Shown here: one piece after another, positions 50,972 to 61,595 of the stretch
How positions within the stretch are numbered: the stretch's first letter is position 1
Layout of the letters: each line of letters opens with the position of its first letter
Origin: Cristatella mucedo
Taxonomy: Eukaryota; Bryozoa; Phylactolaemata; Cristatellidae
Reading direction: 5' to 3'
DNA: 64,000 bases
Assembly: GCA_009760855.2 (NCBI GenBank)
Contig: WPIO01000020.1
Coordinates: forward strand, 5,961,501-6,025,500
Program-made: the position numbers and the translations under genes
Notes under the pieces: model-generated
Databases searched by the model: none
Seen by the model: the letters and a program-made list of their open reading frames with translations, nothing else
Told to the model about the DNA's origin: nothing

Positions 50972-52297
50972 CTATGAAGACACTGTATACAAATCATTTT
51001 CGACCATGTAAATGTCGACTGGTACGTCGGGCTGCAAGTTATGCGACACTTGACTGCATATTTCGAGGCTAGCCGATGACGCAGGTCGAGGATCCCTGGT
51101 GAGAGGATCAGATTTGGCAGCATTGAGCTTGAAATGCTGATTGACAGGGCTAAGCACAGTGCCCTCCGATGCCGGTCTGGATAAGCACGACTGACGTTTT
51201 CGATAAATAACAACCGTTATGAGTACTGCAGCTGTCAAAAAAGCAATGGCAGCACCGGCCGATACACCTGCTACTACAGAAACCTCAGAATTGCTCAGAC
51301 TTTGTGCCTCGTCGATCTGGGAATTCGTCGAACTTTTTTGTGGTAATGTTGGTATGGAAGCCTGGGCATTTGGCTGGGTTGAAATTTCTATTTTTAAAGT
51401 GAAACCGGAAAAACTCGTCTGATCGCAGTCTGAAGATGTATACTGATAGCTCACATGCATGGCAGAAGTTGAGTAGTAAGTACCACCATTATTCAAGCAC
51501 CTGTCCAACAAGCACAGTCTTCGACAGCTATTAGTCCAGGGTTCAGCCAGCACTGATAGAATGAGCCCCACGGACGAATTGGCAGCTTGTATGTTTAATG
51601 TGTAGTTCATTTTCGCCGAGCATTTCACATCATTAGGAGGTATGACGGCATACTTACTATCTGGTGCGAAGAAATACAAAACAGTTTCAGGCACAAGGGT
51701 AGAGCCGTTTACAGTGCCCAGGCAAATGTTTGTAGCCCTGGTGGCCATGAATTCGAGAACAAACCAACCTGCTGCATCACGAGGGAACAGGTAATTGTAG
51801 ATGCTCAGGTTTTTGCTGGCCCACACGTACACATCTGAAGAGACACTGCAAATGTAATCTGTTCTGCCGTAGGGTGAGTCAACAGACAGAAAAAGAGATG
51901 ATGCACTATTGTCGCAGGTTCGTTCAGGCGGTTCAAGCTGCACTTCATCTATCCTCAGCAGCAACTGTAGTGGTTGCTGCAGTGTCGGCTGGGCTGGATC
52001 GGATGCAACGCTCGGGATTGTAATGCTGACGGTGCATGCTCTCTGAGACTCAGTGGTCAGGTTGAGGGCATTGATGGCCTGCCACGAACTGTTTGCTGCT
52101 AAGACGATGCTTCTAGTGCTGCCACGAAGGCAATCGTACAATGCAGGTGAGCTTCCGAGGGCCGATGGCCAGACAAGCAGTAAGAGTGCTGCTCTAAAAG
52201 AGGCTCCTAAAATGGCAGTTTTCCCTTCACTTGAGTGGCCTACCTGCACCGATGAAGATGACTGGCTTCGATAAAGGACTGCCAACGACCTCCACAT
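50972..52297 (-). CDS. CUB-like type I membrane protein, 441 aa, single exon
   Basis: A continuous 441-codon frame with no recognised full-length match. An early hydrophobic stretch, FRAALLLLVWPSALG (about 34-48), probably acts as a signal peptide with a long N-terminal part. The outside portion has ten cysteines and several N-x-S/T sites. Residues 55-185 show the CUB pattern: Cys88, the LLLRIDEVQL strand, Cys128, a DYIC at 147-150, then AGWFVLEF. Residues 224-306 look like a second, weaker CUB unit. A Ser/Thr/Gln-rich stalk leads to a membrane helix at about 340-365, stopped by YRKRQ. The 75-residue inner tail carries Tyr430 and Tyr437 near its end, possible SH2 docking sites. It is likely a cell-surface receptor or adhesion protein; the ligand is unknown. 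An upstream exon supplying a different N-terminus cannot be excluded. Confidence 0.75.
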   Translation of the reverse strand: MWRSLAVLYRSQSSSSVQVGHSSEGKTAILGASFRAALLLLVWPSALGSSPALYDCLRGSTRSIVLAANSSWQAINALNLTTESQRACTVSITIPSVASDPAQPTLQQPLQLLLRIDEVQLEPPERTCDNSASSLFLSVDSPYGRTDYICSVSSDVYVWASKNLSIYNYLFPRDAAGWFVLEFMATRATNICLGTVNGSTLVPETVLYFFAPDSKYAVIPPNDVKCSAKMNYTLNIQAANSSVGLILSVLAEPWTNSCRRLCLLDRCLNNGGTYYSTSAMHVSYQYTSSDCDQTSFSGFTLKIEISTQPNAQASIPTLPQKSSTNSQIDEAQSLSNSEVSVVAGVSAGAAIAFLTAAVLITVVIYRKRQSCLSRPASEGTVLSPVNQHFKLNAAKSDPLTRDPRPASSASLEICSQVSHNLQPDVPVDIYMVENDLYTVSS

Positions 52298-52299
52298 AC

Positions 52300-52725
52300 C
52301 GGCTTAGTCACTTTGCAGCTGCCTGTAGCAGTGGCTCGATGGTGGTGAACGACGACGCTGGCTCAACACAGGCCGAAGAAAGCAGTGGGCCGGACGAATG
52401 AAGGAAGCCAGCCAAACTAGCAACTTTTTTCCAGCAGCTCGAGGTGATTTATTGGTGGGAGGGCTGAGTCATGGAGCCTGGCCCAATGGTCACCAATTGT
52501 AGCAACAAGCTGAGCCAATCAATTCGCCTGAAGCTCAGTCAGAGATCAGAAGGTTTCCACATGAGCTGAGCCAAAGGGCTGTCTTGTTTTTCAAAGATGA
52601 AAACCACCTCATGGTCGATCTGTATGTCAACAGGACTGGGCTTCATGGATGGTGGGCTGGGCCACATATAAGAGTCAAGCTGGCTGATCGCATAATACAT
52701 GCAGAACCTGAGTATTTTATTTAAC
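52300..52725. other. Upstream region of the CUB-like gene
   Basis: Contains ATTGG/CCAAT boxes near 52451 and 52484-52495 that could act on the minus strand. No other gene seen. Confidence 0.3.
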
Positions 52726-52727
52726 CC

Positions 52728-52975
52728 CTGCCGAGTTTTGCACCGAATGTAAGGCTCTTATTGGACAGACAGGAAGACATGGCAGCAGCTAGTTACAAAA
52801 ATCGAGATGAGATGTCACAAATGCATAGCACATCAGAATGCCTATTAAACGTCAAAGGACTAAAGACTTCAATATCGTGTCTCCTTTGCAGCAAATGTAA
52901 TGTGCCTAGAAGAGATTGAGCTCTCTGAGGGTGCCATATCAAATGAATTACTATTAATAATATTATCAAATCCAG
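52728..52975. mobile_element. Two LINE relics, head-on
   Basis: 52728-52840 matches the reversed family 1 ORF (GAGTTTTGCACCGAATGTAAG, GTTACAAAAATCGAGATG). 52872-52975 is a plus-strand tail (GCAGCAAATGTAATGTGCC, GATTGAGCTCTCTGAGGGTGC). Confidence 0.65.
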
Positions 52976-53524
52976 ATTATAGCTAGAGAAACGTCATCGA
53001 GGACTCATATAGGTTATCAGCTTCAGAGCCTGGTCACTAGGATGGCAAGGCGAGAAGAACGAGTGAAGGTAGTTACTGTCAAGAGGTCGAGCCAACCATA
53101 ACTTGGATCTTTGCTCTTTGATCCCACTGCTAGCCTCTTGGGCATGTGTTTATGTCAGTCAAAAAACTATTTCCAGGTTACATTTTATTTGAAGTTTGGG
53201 ACTTGACCATAAGAATGCCCATCAGCAGACTCGGCAGGGGCCGTTCGGCTAATGAAATGTACTGCTGAATGGCTTAGGTAGGTTGCCAGTTGCCAATGAT
53301 AATGACAAAAATGTGTAGTTTGTAAAACATTCTACAAGGATTACATTTATAGCAAGCGTACTTGCCACTTTCTGCAATAGATTCAAAAGAATTAATGAAA
53401 TGCACGTTATCGTGGTTAGACAAACATGAGTCAAATACAATGCTTAGGTCTGCATACTAAAGGTCAAAGGAAAAAACACTCAGGGCCACCAGTTTGTAGG
53501 GCCACAGGCTAATAATGAACCATT

Positions 53525-54066
53525 AGCAACGGATTGACTTCAAGGTTTTGTCGCTCACTTTTAGATCCCTTCATTCTATGGCTCCAGCCTATCTCTCAGA
53601 TATACTACCCCATCAGGCCAAGCATCGTACCACCCGCTTTTCGGAATCCAACTGTCTAGAAATACCTCATACAAACCTTAAATCCTTTGGAGACGGTGCA
53701 TTTAGTTCGTATGCTCCCAAAGCCTGGAACTCCCTCCCGACCTGCGTCAGAACATCCCCTGACCTGACCACATTTAAAAGGAACCTAAAAACACACCTAT
53801 TTAGGACAGCATTTAGTGGGTCCCTGTGATTCGTCCTTGATGTGCTTATGCATGCTGACACTGTGCATGCTGCCACTAACCACATTTGCATGCTGACCCT
53901 GTGCATGTCATCCCTAACCATATTATTCATTTCGTTTGTTTTTTTCAAGCATGATTTTACTTACCATTCAATTGCATTTCACTTTACAGCAAATGTAAAG
54001 CGCCTAGAGAGAGAATAAGTTCTCTGAGGGCGCTTTATCAAGCGAATTATTATTATTATTATTATA
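53525..54066 (+). mobile_element. LINE family 1, clean 3' end copy
   Basis: The last 93 codons of the ORF are open (RSLHSMAPAYLSDILPHQAK to FRTAFSGSL, stop at 53829), followed by the full 3' UTR, AATAAGTTCTCTGAGGGCGC and (ATT)n. Close to the copy at 11100-11664, so probably young. Confidence 0.88.
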
Positions 54067-54174
54067 AAAATGCACAGGTAAGCAGGCGAAGCAAAGGGAA
54101 CAAAAAAGCCAGACATGGTCACTGCAAAAGCAGACCAGAACAGATGCAAGGTAGTAACTGTAGCTGCATGGGAG

Positions 54175-54915
54175 TTTCAGACTTGTGATGCATACGAACT
54201 GAAGGCCCGACAACCAAAACATTTCAATTAAGTGAGAAACGTGGCAAAATGACTAGATGCAGAGGTATGGGTGGTGCGCAGCACACTCGAAGGAGCAAGG
54301 AGGTTGGATTGGCAGTCTGGTGTGTGAAACAATGTGTGTATAAGACAGTGGATATCGAAATCGATTCGATGATTGATAGGGAGCCACCATAGCTCAGACA
54401 GAAGTGGTGTGATGTGGCAGCTACAGTTTACAATAGACCAGATGAGCTTCCGAATTTTGCAACAATTACACATGATTTGGGGTACTGGCCAAGAGCTAAA
54501 AAAAGGGATCTGTAGTGACCTACATGTGGTGTCAGGCACGTATCAACTAGCTTAAAATGTAATATTAGGTAAGCAGGCAAAATTTTTGTCGATGTTGCTT
54601 AGCTGCAAGTTGGCCGACTCGATGGTGGCAGAAATGTGCTCATCCAATGACGTCATTTGGCCGAACTGGTTTGGTCCAGCGGTTAAGGTGCTCGCCCCGA
54701 CCAAGGTCTGGCTGAGGTCGTGGGCTCGAGCCCCGAGGCACATGTGAAACGCCTGAATAGTGATTAAGTTCTCTTTGGGCGCTATACAAATGAACTATAT
54801 AATTTTGGAATGGTCTACCTAGATTAAAGACGGACGTCACTGGGGTGACACTAGGTGATTCAAAGTTCAAGGTAAGATCTTGCAACTTGAGGGTTACACT
54901 AGGCTTGTCCATAAG
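54175..54915 (-). mobile_element. LINE family 3 fragment split by a SINE
   Basis: Reversed: ITPLLSELWWLPINHRIDFD and LDEHISATIESANLQLSNI lie before, and SVTPVTSVFNLG after, the SINE at 54668-54798. The two sides join at a short AGTTC duplication. Confidence 0.72.
54668..54798 (+). repeat. SINE B, full-length, inserted in a LINE
   Basis: GGTTTGGTCCAGCGGTTAAGG, B box GTGGGCTCGAGCCCCG, and the 3' end GATTAAGTTCTCTTTGGGCGC then TATACAAATG. GAACT flanks both sides as a possible target-site duplication. Confidence 0.85.
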
Positions 54916-54919
54916 CTAA

Positions 54920-55820
54920 GCCACAATTACCCAGCTACTGCCTGAAGGCAGGGCCACTCCTTTCAAAGGAATGGCTGGCCTATGTTACTGAGCTGATGTC
55001 ACACCAGTAAGGCAAGGCTCAGCAGCATCGCGCTAGGTGTTGCTTCGCTTCGTGGCTTCGTGATCTCTGCGCACCGTGGTTAGGTTGGGAGCATTTCTAT
55101 TCAGATCTGAGTTTCACCAAACTCAACCAGGACTCCCATGCTTCACTGAACAAAATTATCTCGATTCTTTACAAGACCGATTTGCTGATTCATCAGTTGA
55201 TGGGGTCAGAGGCAGATGGTGCACAAGAGCTCGTAGGTGCACAGACACCAACTTGCCTATTCTACAGTGAAGAGAGCTGTGAGACAAATGTAGGAGAGGG
55301 GAAGCTCTTCAAAAAGGCTCCGGGCCTTGATTCTTGAAAATCGTAGTGCTAGTAACACTACAAAATGGCATTTAGTAATACTCTACGAGAACTAAAAAGG
55401 GGGCTGCGTAGCTCTTTCTAAGCCCCATGTAGGATGAACATACCAATTGAGTAGCTACTATAAAAATCCTTCCATAATCCAGCTGAGCTTTCTTTTGCTA
55501 CACAGAGTCACCCTTTACATAAGTATTCTACCACATTTCAACTGATCCTACCTTGTTTTAGCCAAGCTCGTTTTCACTGGCGAGTCACCAGAGCAAAAGT
55601 TAAGGATTTCAAGTCAGACCAATGATGAATGGTACATTTGTAAAAAAGGCAGAACATTAATGTGCAGAACAAATGATGGCTACCTTAAACCTTATATCGG
55701 AATACAATGAATCTGACCAGGCTCTCACAAAAAAGGCACATGCACTAAGACACGAGCAATTGCTGGCAATAGCAGCATCTGGCTTAGCCAGCACACACGA
55801 TATACGAGTTGTAACTACAT
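54920..55820. other. No supported gene
   Basis: Unique-looking sequence beyond the 3' end of the minus-strand membrane-protein gene. Confidence 0.35.
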
Positions 55821-55822
55821 AG

Positions 55823-55828
55823 TTTATT
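55823..55828 (-). terminator. Possible AATAAA signal of the membrane-protein gene
   Basis: TTTATT on the plus strand, about 320 bases past the stop at 56150. It is the nearest canonical hexamer I noticed downstream on that strand. Confidence 0.35.
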
Positions 55829-56149
55829 CAGCAAGCTTGCTGCTTTATGCAGCTGCCATATATGATAAAATAGTAGATTGCTTGCCTGCACATAGTGCAA
55901 AACAGTCAATTATACTTGAGTTAATGGCATTGAATTAACTGCATATCATAACAGAAACAAGCAAAACACATTAAATTGACTGCACACCATAACATAAGCA
56001 AGCAAAACATGAAAAATGGCCACAGGCATGTACACCTCAGGAAGAACAGTGAACTCTAGTAGTTGCAACTTGTCCTTGACTGCATACAAGGCATAGTTAA
56101 GATACTTTGCCTATACAAACAGAGGCATGAGGATAGCCACACAATTCTT

Positions 56150-56262
56150 TCAAGATGCTTGTCCCTTAACATACAGCCAAAGTGCAGTTCCAACGACGGC
56201 AATAAACGTAGAGCTGATAGCCAATTTAACAAGGCACCTTATAAACCATCGGCATAACTTAT
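56150..56262 (-). CDS. Last exon of a multi-pass membrane protein
   Basis: Thirty-six codons and a TGA, reading from KLCRWFIRCLVK into the hydrophobic run LAISSTFIAVVGTALWLYV and ending KGQAS. A strong acceptor, TGCTTGTTGTAG, precedes it. It starts with two bases that complete the single base left by the exon at 56439-56528 (T+AT, Tyr), so the two join in phase. This gives a second C-terminal membrane helix. No family recognised. A possible AATAAA lies at 55823-55828. Upstream exons were not found. Confidence 0.55.
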
Positions 56263-56438
56263 CTACAACAAGCAGTAGCCGAAACAATAAAATTAAAGAA
56301 CCAACAAGCTGAGTGATCTGAAGCACAACTACATAAGAAAGTCGACAAGTCCCCTATAGCCGATGCAAAAAAAACTAAAGAAAAGACTATTAAAACGGAG
56401 CAGTGTTGCACCCACGACCTGGACAGTGTCAAACTTAC

Positions 56439-56528
56439 ACTGAATAAATAAAGGTAAAATCACAACAACCAATGTCCCAAGAATACCGAAGATGACGATT
56501 GATGGATGTGATATCGTTGATGTGACAA
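56439..56528 (-). CDS. Penultimate exon encoding a transmembrane helix
   Basis: Ninety bases bounded by acceptor TGTTTATTTTAG and donor GTAAGT. The only sensible frame reads VTSTISHPS followed by IVIFGILGTLVVVILPLFI, a clear membrane helix, then Q. It is too short to stand out as an open frame; it was recognised from splice sites, hydrophobicity and phase agreement with the next exon. The function of the whole protein is unknown. Confidence 0.55.
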
Positions 56529-56854
56529 CTAAAATAAACAACAATAATATGCATTAGCATCAGGATATGGTTGCCTTAGTTGCCAGCTTGCATGCATTTG
56601 AATGGGGGAATGTCTTAGAGGGTCAACCCCATTAAAGCTGATAAGGGGCTTGTGCGATTGGGGCAGAAGCATTGAAGCTTCTGCCATCGATGCAGCTAAA
56701 TCAAGTACATTCAGAAAAAAGCTCTAATAACTTGATATTTTGAACAGCTCTACTGAAGCTCAAAACAGAAAAATTCTTGGGTAGGAAGGGAAAAACGAAA
56801 GAAAGTTGTCTCGAGAAGCCTGGATCAAACTTAAATCCCAGACAAGCAAGAACG

Positions 56855-57882
56855 ACCTACATAGGAATGCAGACATGGGAAGAGTATCTCTGCGTGTTTT
56901 GCTAGATCACTCGGCAGCTTTTGACACTATCGATCACAAGTCCTTCTTGAGCGCCTCTCATCTCGCCTGGGCATCACTGGCACTGCCCTGTTGCTTTGCA
57001 ATGGTTCAGGTCCAATCTCAGTGGGAGACCCCAGAGTATTGATGTGAATGGACAAAGACCATCCGAGGTACCTATGAAATATGGGGTACCTCAGGGCTCC
57101 TTGGTTGGTACTGTTCTTTTCACTGTGCATACTCTCCCTCTCGCCGATGTGATTGCCAATCATAATCTAGGCTTTCACTTCTATGCGGATGAGACTCATT
57201 TGCACCTTTGCTTTGATCCCTCCCAGCCTTCGAGCACCTCAAATTCTCTCAACTCCCTTGCTGCATGTGTTGATGACATCCGCACATGGATGGCAGCAAA
57301 TTTTCTTGTATTAATTGATGATAAGCTAACTTATTATTTATGGGCAAACCAAGTGTGGTTCAGAAATTGGAAAGGCTAACGCTCAAAATCGGCTGTGCTA
57401 GCATATATCCTGTAGAATTTGCACGAAATCTAGGTGCCATATTCCAAAGTGACCTTTCGTTAGACGACCACATCAGCTCCACAATCCAAGTCTGCTTACT
57501 TTCAGCTACATAACATTGCTAAAATCTCGATAGGGATACCGCATTTAGGTTGGTCCATACACTTGGTGACGTCCCGTCTGGACTTCTGTAATTACTGCTT
57601 GCTGGCCTACCGGCATGTGCAATCAGGTGCTTACAGCCGGTGCAAAACTTTGCAGGTAGGCTTGTCTGTCGTACATCGTACCACTTCTCGCCGACCTGCA
57701 CTGGCTACCAGTCAAGCAACGGATCGACTTCGAGGTTTTGTCGCTCACTTTTAGGTCACTTCATTCTATGGCTCTAGCCTATCTCTCAGATCTACTGCCC
57801 CACTAGTACGAGCATCGTACCAGCTGCTTTTCGGAATCCAACAGTTTGCCAATACCTCGTACAAACCTCAAATCCTTAGGAG
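56855..57882 (+). mobile_element. LINE family 1 RT copy, 3' truncated
   Basis: Starts near NADMGRVSL and LDHSAAFDTIDH and runs to TNLKS near 57882, where it breaks off without 3' UTR or tail. That is unusual for a LINE and suggests a deletion. Confidence 0.83.
56996..57379 (+). pseudogene. LINE family 1 reverse transcriptase, catalytic box altered
   Basis: Frame with QWFRSNLSGRPQSIDVNGQR, GVPQGSLVGTVLF and FYADETHLHL. The usual YADD reads YADE, and a frameshift follows near 57330. Inactive relic. Confidence 0.8.
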
Positions 57883-58856
57883 ATCCTAAGGGATGTCTCC
57901 AACTTTGGTGAGGGCCTGAATAAGGCAATCAAAGCCCAGCTTAAAAACAGGCTAATTGGCCAACTGTTACTACACAGATCCAGTTTCAACAGTCACAATG
58001 CACTGACTAGGACAGACAGTACTAACAGGCTACTTACTGCTGAGGGTTCTTCATCAGGCACTTATTACCAAGTTCCCTAACTAAGAAGCTGTGGCCGTGA
58101 AATTGTCGATGGTTAGAAACCAGCAAAGATGCACTTAAAAGCTAGCAGAATTCGATCTTCTCAATTGCAAATCCAAGCAAGGGCTAAAGTGAAAGCAGAA
58201 CTGACAAATCCAACTTGAAACTACTGGCAGCACTATAGCAGGGACTTCTGGGAGTTCTATAGGCACTTTATCTTAAGCTGTATTGCACAGCACACAACTC
58301 GGGAACTCTAAGAGATGCAGCTTGCCACGGCCGCTTAAGAAGCACAGAGCTCAACGATCTAAAGCAAAGCCAGAGACCTAGAACTCAGTATGATAGGACA
58401 AAAATTAAGCATAAGATGAAACATACTATATATAAACATTAATGCAACAAAAAGAGTTGCATGAGATGTCATTTCGACCATGTACTGAGAGCTCCTAAAA
58501 AAGGCACAATTTCATATAAGAGTCACAACAATTGCTCGAGCTTAGTGGACAGTACCAGGAAATCGACTCGGCCTTGATGGAAGCGCCCAATGCACTACGT
58601 TTGCTGGCTACTGACTACAGATTAATACATCCTCCAAATCTTTGCATGGAAAATCACTCTTCAAAAACAGCGCTACTAATTGACTATGAAAACGCAAATT
58701 AGACCAGTAGCAATAGCAAATAGAGCTCTAGATCAAAAATACCCTGGAATTGTCAAGAGTAGGAGGGCCATGGGAGGGAGCCGCTGTTGGCCGGCTGCTG
58801 ACCATGCTAGTCGCCTGCACACCGTCTCTCTTGCAACAGCGCCAAGGTCCATTGAT
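57883..58856. other. Possible intron of minus-strand genes
   Basis: Contains acceptor/donor-like pairs on the minus strand (for example 58038-58080) but no exon I can defend. Confidence 0.35.
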
Positions 58857-59265
58857 GTATCTCGTCAGTAACTCCACAAAGTCATAAAGACCACGTGGGT
58901 GTTACGCAGGAGAGTTTTGTATAGCACACTCACAGCCTAAGCGGCTTTCGGTACGCATTCGGTAGCCAACAGACTTCGTCTCACGCAACACAGAGAAAGT
59001 GGGAAGCATGGGAGAAGCATAGTCAGGAGAGCAGTTGAGGTAGTGAGTAGCGTAGAAGTAGCAGCTCAGGACCGCTGAAAAGGATGAGCTACAGTCGGCA
59101 GTAGGAGAGTAGTTGTCGTTGCGTAAGAATTGTGGAAGCAAGTTCCACAGTTTAGGGCCTGCAGAGCCAAAGGTTCTGCCGCCAACGGTCTTTAAGCGGA
59201 GGAATGGAACAGCTAATTGATTGTCCACACAGGACCTGAGGGGGCGAAGAGGCTGAGACTGGTGC
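58857..59265 (-). mobile_element. LINE family 2, 3' end
   Basis: Reversed frame 59228-58902: TFGSAGPKLWNLLPQFLRND to CECAIQNSP. Confidence 0.83.
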
Positions 59266-59551
59266 AGCAGTTTATTGTTATGGTGAGAGAATTGCAGACA
59301 CTATTTCAGACAAACATCGACAACTCAGGAGACGAATAGATATGCAGATATTCTTGCATCCTTTGCAGCAAGACTGAACTGGTGAAGAAGCAAAGATTCT
59401 ATATAGCTCAGCAAAGCCTGGCCTGGCCAAAATTGGTTAAACTGCTTCAATGGTTCCAGCCCGACTAAGGAAACCTCCCTCTCTGATGAGTAAATTAGCT
59501 TGTAAAGTTCTCCGATGAGTAAATTAGCTCGTACAGTCCACTGCCTACATA

Positions 59552-59600
59552 CTATACATATATACATATACATATATATACATATACATATATACATATC
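59552..59600. repeat. (TATACA)n-type microsatellite
   Basis: ACATATATACATATACATATATA and onward; ends at a SINE A-like element. Confidence 0.85.
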
Positions 59601-59765
59601 CCCCAGGGAATCAGCCCACGGGTAAGGTGCATACTCTTTAGGACCTAGGCCTTTAAGTCCTTAAGTAGGCCACAATTTATTGCCAACTGAAAGCGGTGGT
59701 CCTAGTTGCTAAGGCTCGTCTGTTGCTTTATAAACGAGGCTGTTGCATTAAGTAACCTAGTTTTT
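59601..59765 (+). repeat. SINE A-like element, diverged
   Basis: GGGTAAGGTGC, TTATTGCCAACTGAAAGCGGTGG, TAAGGCTCGTCTGTTGCTTTATA; same order as SINE A. Confidence 0.5.
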
Positions 59766-60148
59766 TTTTATTTCACTGAAAGCACTTTTTGCTCAGTGCA
59801 TCTCAGACTCCAGGACTCACTCCACAGCTCTCGCGAAACTACATCTTCTCCTCTGTTCGTATATCTGAGCCGTCTTTCCAGCCACTCTGCAATGCTGATT
59901 TCATCCAGCCCAGCTCTTGGCACGACAGGCTTCCTCAATCACCAGCTTTGCTTCTCACTTTCTCTGTGGGGGGAGAGTGAAAGTAAAAGACTGTTAGCCG
60001 ATGCACATGCAGCAACTGCCACTTAGGCTTGGGGTCAGCCCTGGAAAGTACAGCTCATCAACGATCCCATTCTTGTCGACAAATGGAGCAGCCAAAGCAT
60101 ACCATGCAGAAATCAACGTATCTTCGCCGGCGTCTGGCACCTATTCAC

Positions 60149-60255
60149 CCAAGGCTAACTTCTGCACGTCGGCACGCCTGCACACAGCCTCTCGAAAATG
60201 CATTTACAGACCTAAACTGCCCAGGAAAACTGCACCTATCTGCAAGCCAGGAGAA
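60149..60255 (-). CDS. Probable second exon of the secreted protein, cysteine-bearing
   Basis: A 107-base exon between acceptor TTGTTGTGCTACAG and donor GTGAAT. It is open in phase 0 for 35 codons, with FSWLADRCSFPGQF and GCVQACRRAEVS, so three cysteines. The other two frames contain stops. Its phase fits exon 1 at 61500-61595. A strong acceptor near 59985 (CTCTCCCCCCACAG) would add seven residues and a stop, giving a secreted peptide of about 75 residues; that end is uncertain. Confidence 0.35.
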
Positions 60256-60344
60256 CTGTAGCACAACAAGTGCAACAAGGGACCACGGCTGCAGGTAGTA
60301 TCCTTGCAAACGAAAAGTGGTGACGACCAGGTAGATTTGTAGCT

Positions 60345-60990
60345 TAATAACAATAATGAAAAACTTGATAAAATGCCTTAAGAGAACTCAACCTCTTTCT
60401 AGGCGCTTTACATTTGTTGCAAAGAAAACACGATAGGATGGTTAGTGGTCGCACGCTCGACAAACAATAGGAATAACACGGTTAGGGGTGGCATGCACAG
60501 CGTCAGCATGCAAGTTTGGCTAGTGGCAGCATGCACAGTGTCAGCTTCCATCGCAATGCCGTTTAGTAGGGTACGGCCTTATGTCAGACAATGGTGAGTT
60601 GTAACGGCTAGACAAGTTGAGTTACTGGGCTACGACTGCAAGCCTGGTGATTTGAGTTCTCCAGACAGGTAGGCCGGGGTCAGAGAATGAAATTACTTGA
60701 AAATTAGCTGTTCGTCCTCGAAGTCGATCAGCAGCAAGCCAAGGAGTGAGTGCAGGTTGGACAGAGAGGCACAGCATGGCAGTGGCGGCATTCACGGGCA
60801 AAACAAGCACACAAGTACTGCAGGCACGATGACTTTCGAGTTGTGAGTGATAGCCAAGCTGAGAGTTACAGACGTCTAGAAGGGTGTCACATCAGGTTGT
60901 CAGGCTTAGCTGTGCTAGCCTTACGTAAGAAAGCCTGCATTTTGCACTATTACTATTACGCAGCTGAAAATAGGCCAATTTAGCAGTCAA
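60345..60990 (-). mobile_element. LINE family 1, 3' part, reversed and old
   Basis: Tail GAGAACTCAACCTCTTTCTAGGCGC, 3' UTR to 60545, then a decayed coding region (GAAGTCGATCAGCAG, GTTACAGACGTCTAG). Lies between the two proposed exons of the secreted-protein gene. Confidence 0.75.
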
Positions 60991-61136
60991 GCAGACGCAA
61001 GTCATCTAGCGCTGAGTCATTTTAGAACACGGCACCCAAATCTCCAACAATATGTGCAAGCAACAGCGAAAGTATATGGGATACGCACGACGCCTTGCGC
61101 ATTTAGTCTGAGAAGAGTTGCCGGCTCGAACGAGAG

Positions 61137-61228
61137 AAGGTTAATCGGAACAGATACGGTGCTAGCGGGGCCAATGAGCAAAAAGGTTAATCGGAACAGA
61201 TACGGTGCTAGCGGGGCCAATGAGCAAA
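61137..61228. repeat. 46-bp tandem duplication
   Basis: AAGGTTAATCGGAACAGATAC to GGCCAATGAGCAAA occurs twice in a row, unit 46 bases, almost identical; a recent event. Confidence 0.92.
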
Positions 61229-61499
61229 CATCAATGTAACTCCAGCCTCATAGATAAAACGAGTGTAGACTATTACGTGCCTCGAACAAGAGTAAAGTCT
61301 TAACAAGTTAAACCAATAAGTAAGGAAGAAACGGTGGTGGATTAGGCTAGAAACCTGCACAACTACAGATTCGCTGCATGTTCGTTTTGCATGAGTATAC
61401 TCCGCCTGCGGGCCCAGGGTCCTGCAAGCTGGTCTCCAGCAGGCGCCTATGCCTGCGTCGCGAGCAGGGCGAGCGCTCGGCCAACGCACCCGCTCTTAC

Positions 61500-61595
61500 A
61501 AGGCCTGAGAGCAAGCCGGGACTTTCATCAGACTCTGGCTTCGTCGCGACGCCGCCAATGCAGACGAGAGTAAGCAGAAGCCGCAGCGAACGCAT
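61500..61595 (-). CDS. First exon of a probable secreted protein
   Basis: Thirty-two codons opening MRSLRLLLTLVCIGGVATKP, a textbook signal peptide (basic n-region, Leu-rich core, small residues at the cleavage site). It stops at a splice donor GTAAGAG in phase 0, in GC-rich sequence divergent to the gene starting at 62928. The next exon with the same phase is probably 60149-60255. No family recognised. If unspliced, the frame runs 82 codons to 61347. Confidence 0.4.

Noticed and set aside
56560-56700. Minus-strand frame MAEASMLLPQSHKPL upstream of the membrane exon
   Set aside because: No good donor before the stop at the acceptor, so it cannot be joined.
58038-58080. Forty-three-base minus-strand exon candidate with CTTCTTAG and GTAAGT
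   Set aside because: Phase does not fit the membrane exons at 56.5 kb and the peptide is too short to judge.
58500-58615. Minus-strand open stretch after TCTGTAG with WYCP and NCCD
   Set aside because: Looks protein-like, but no convincing donor or partner exon.
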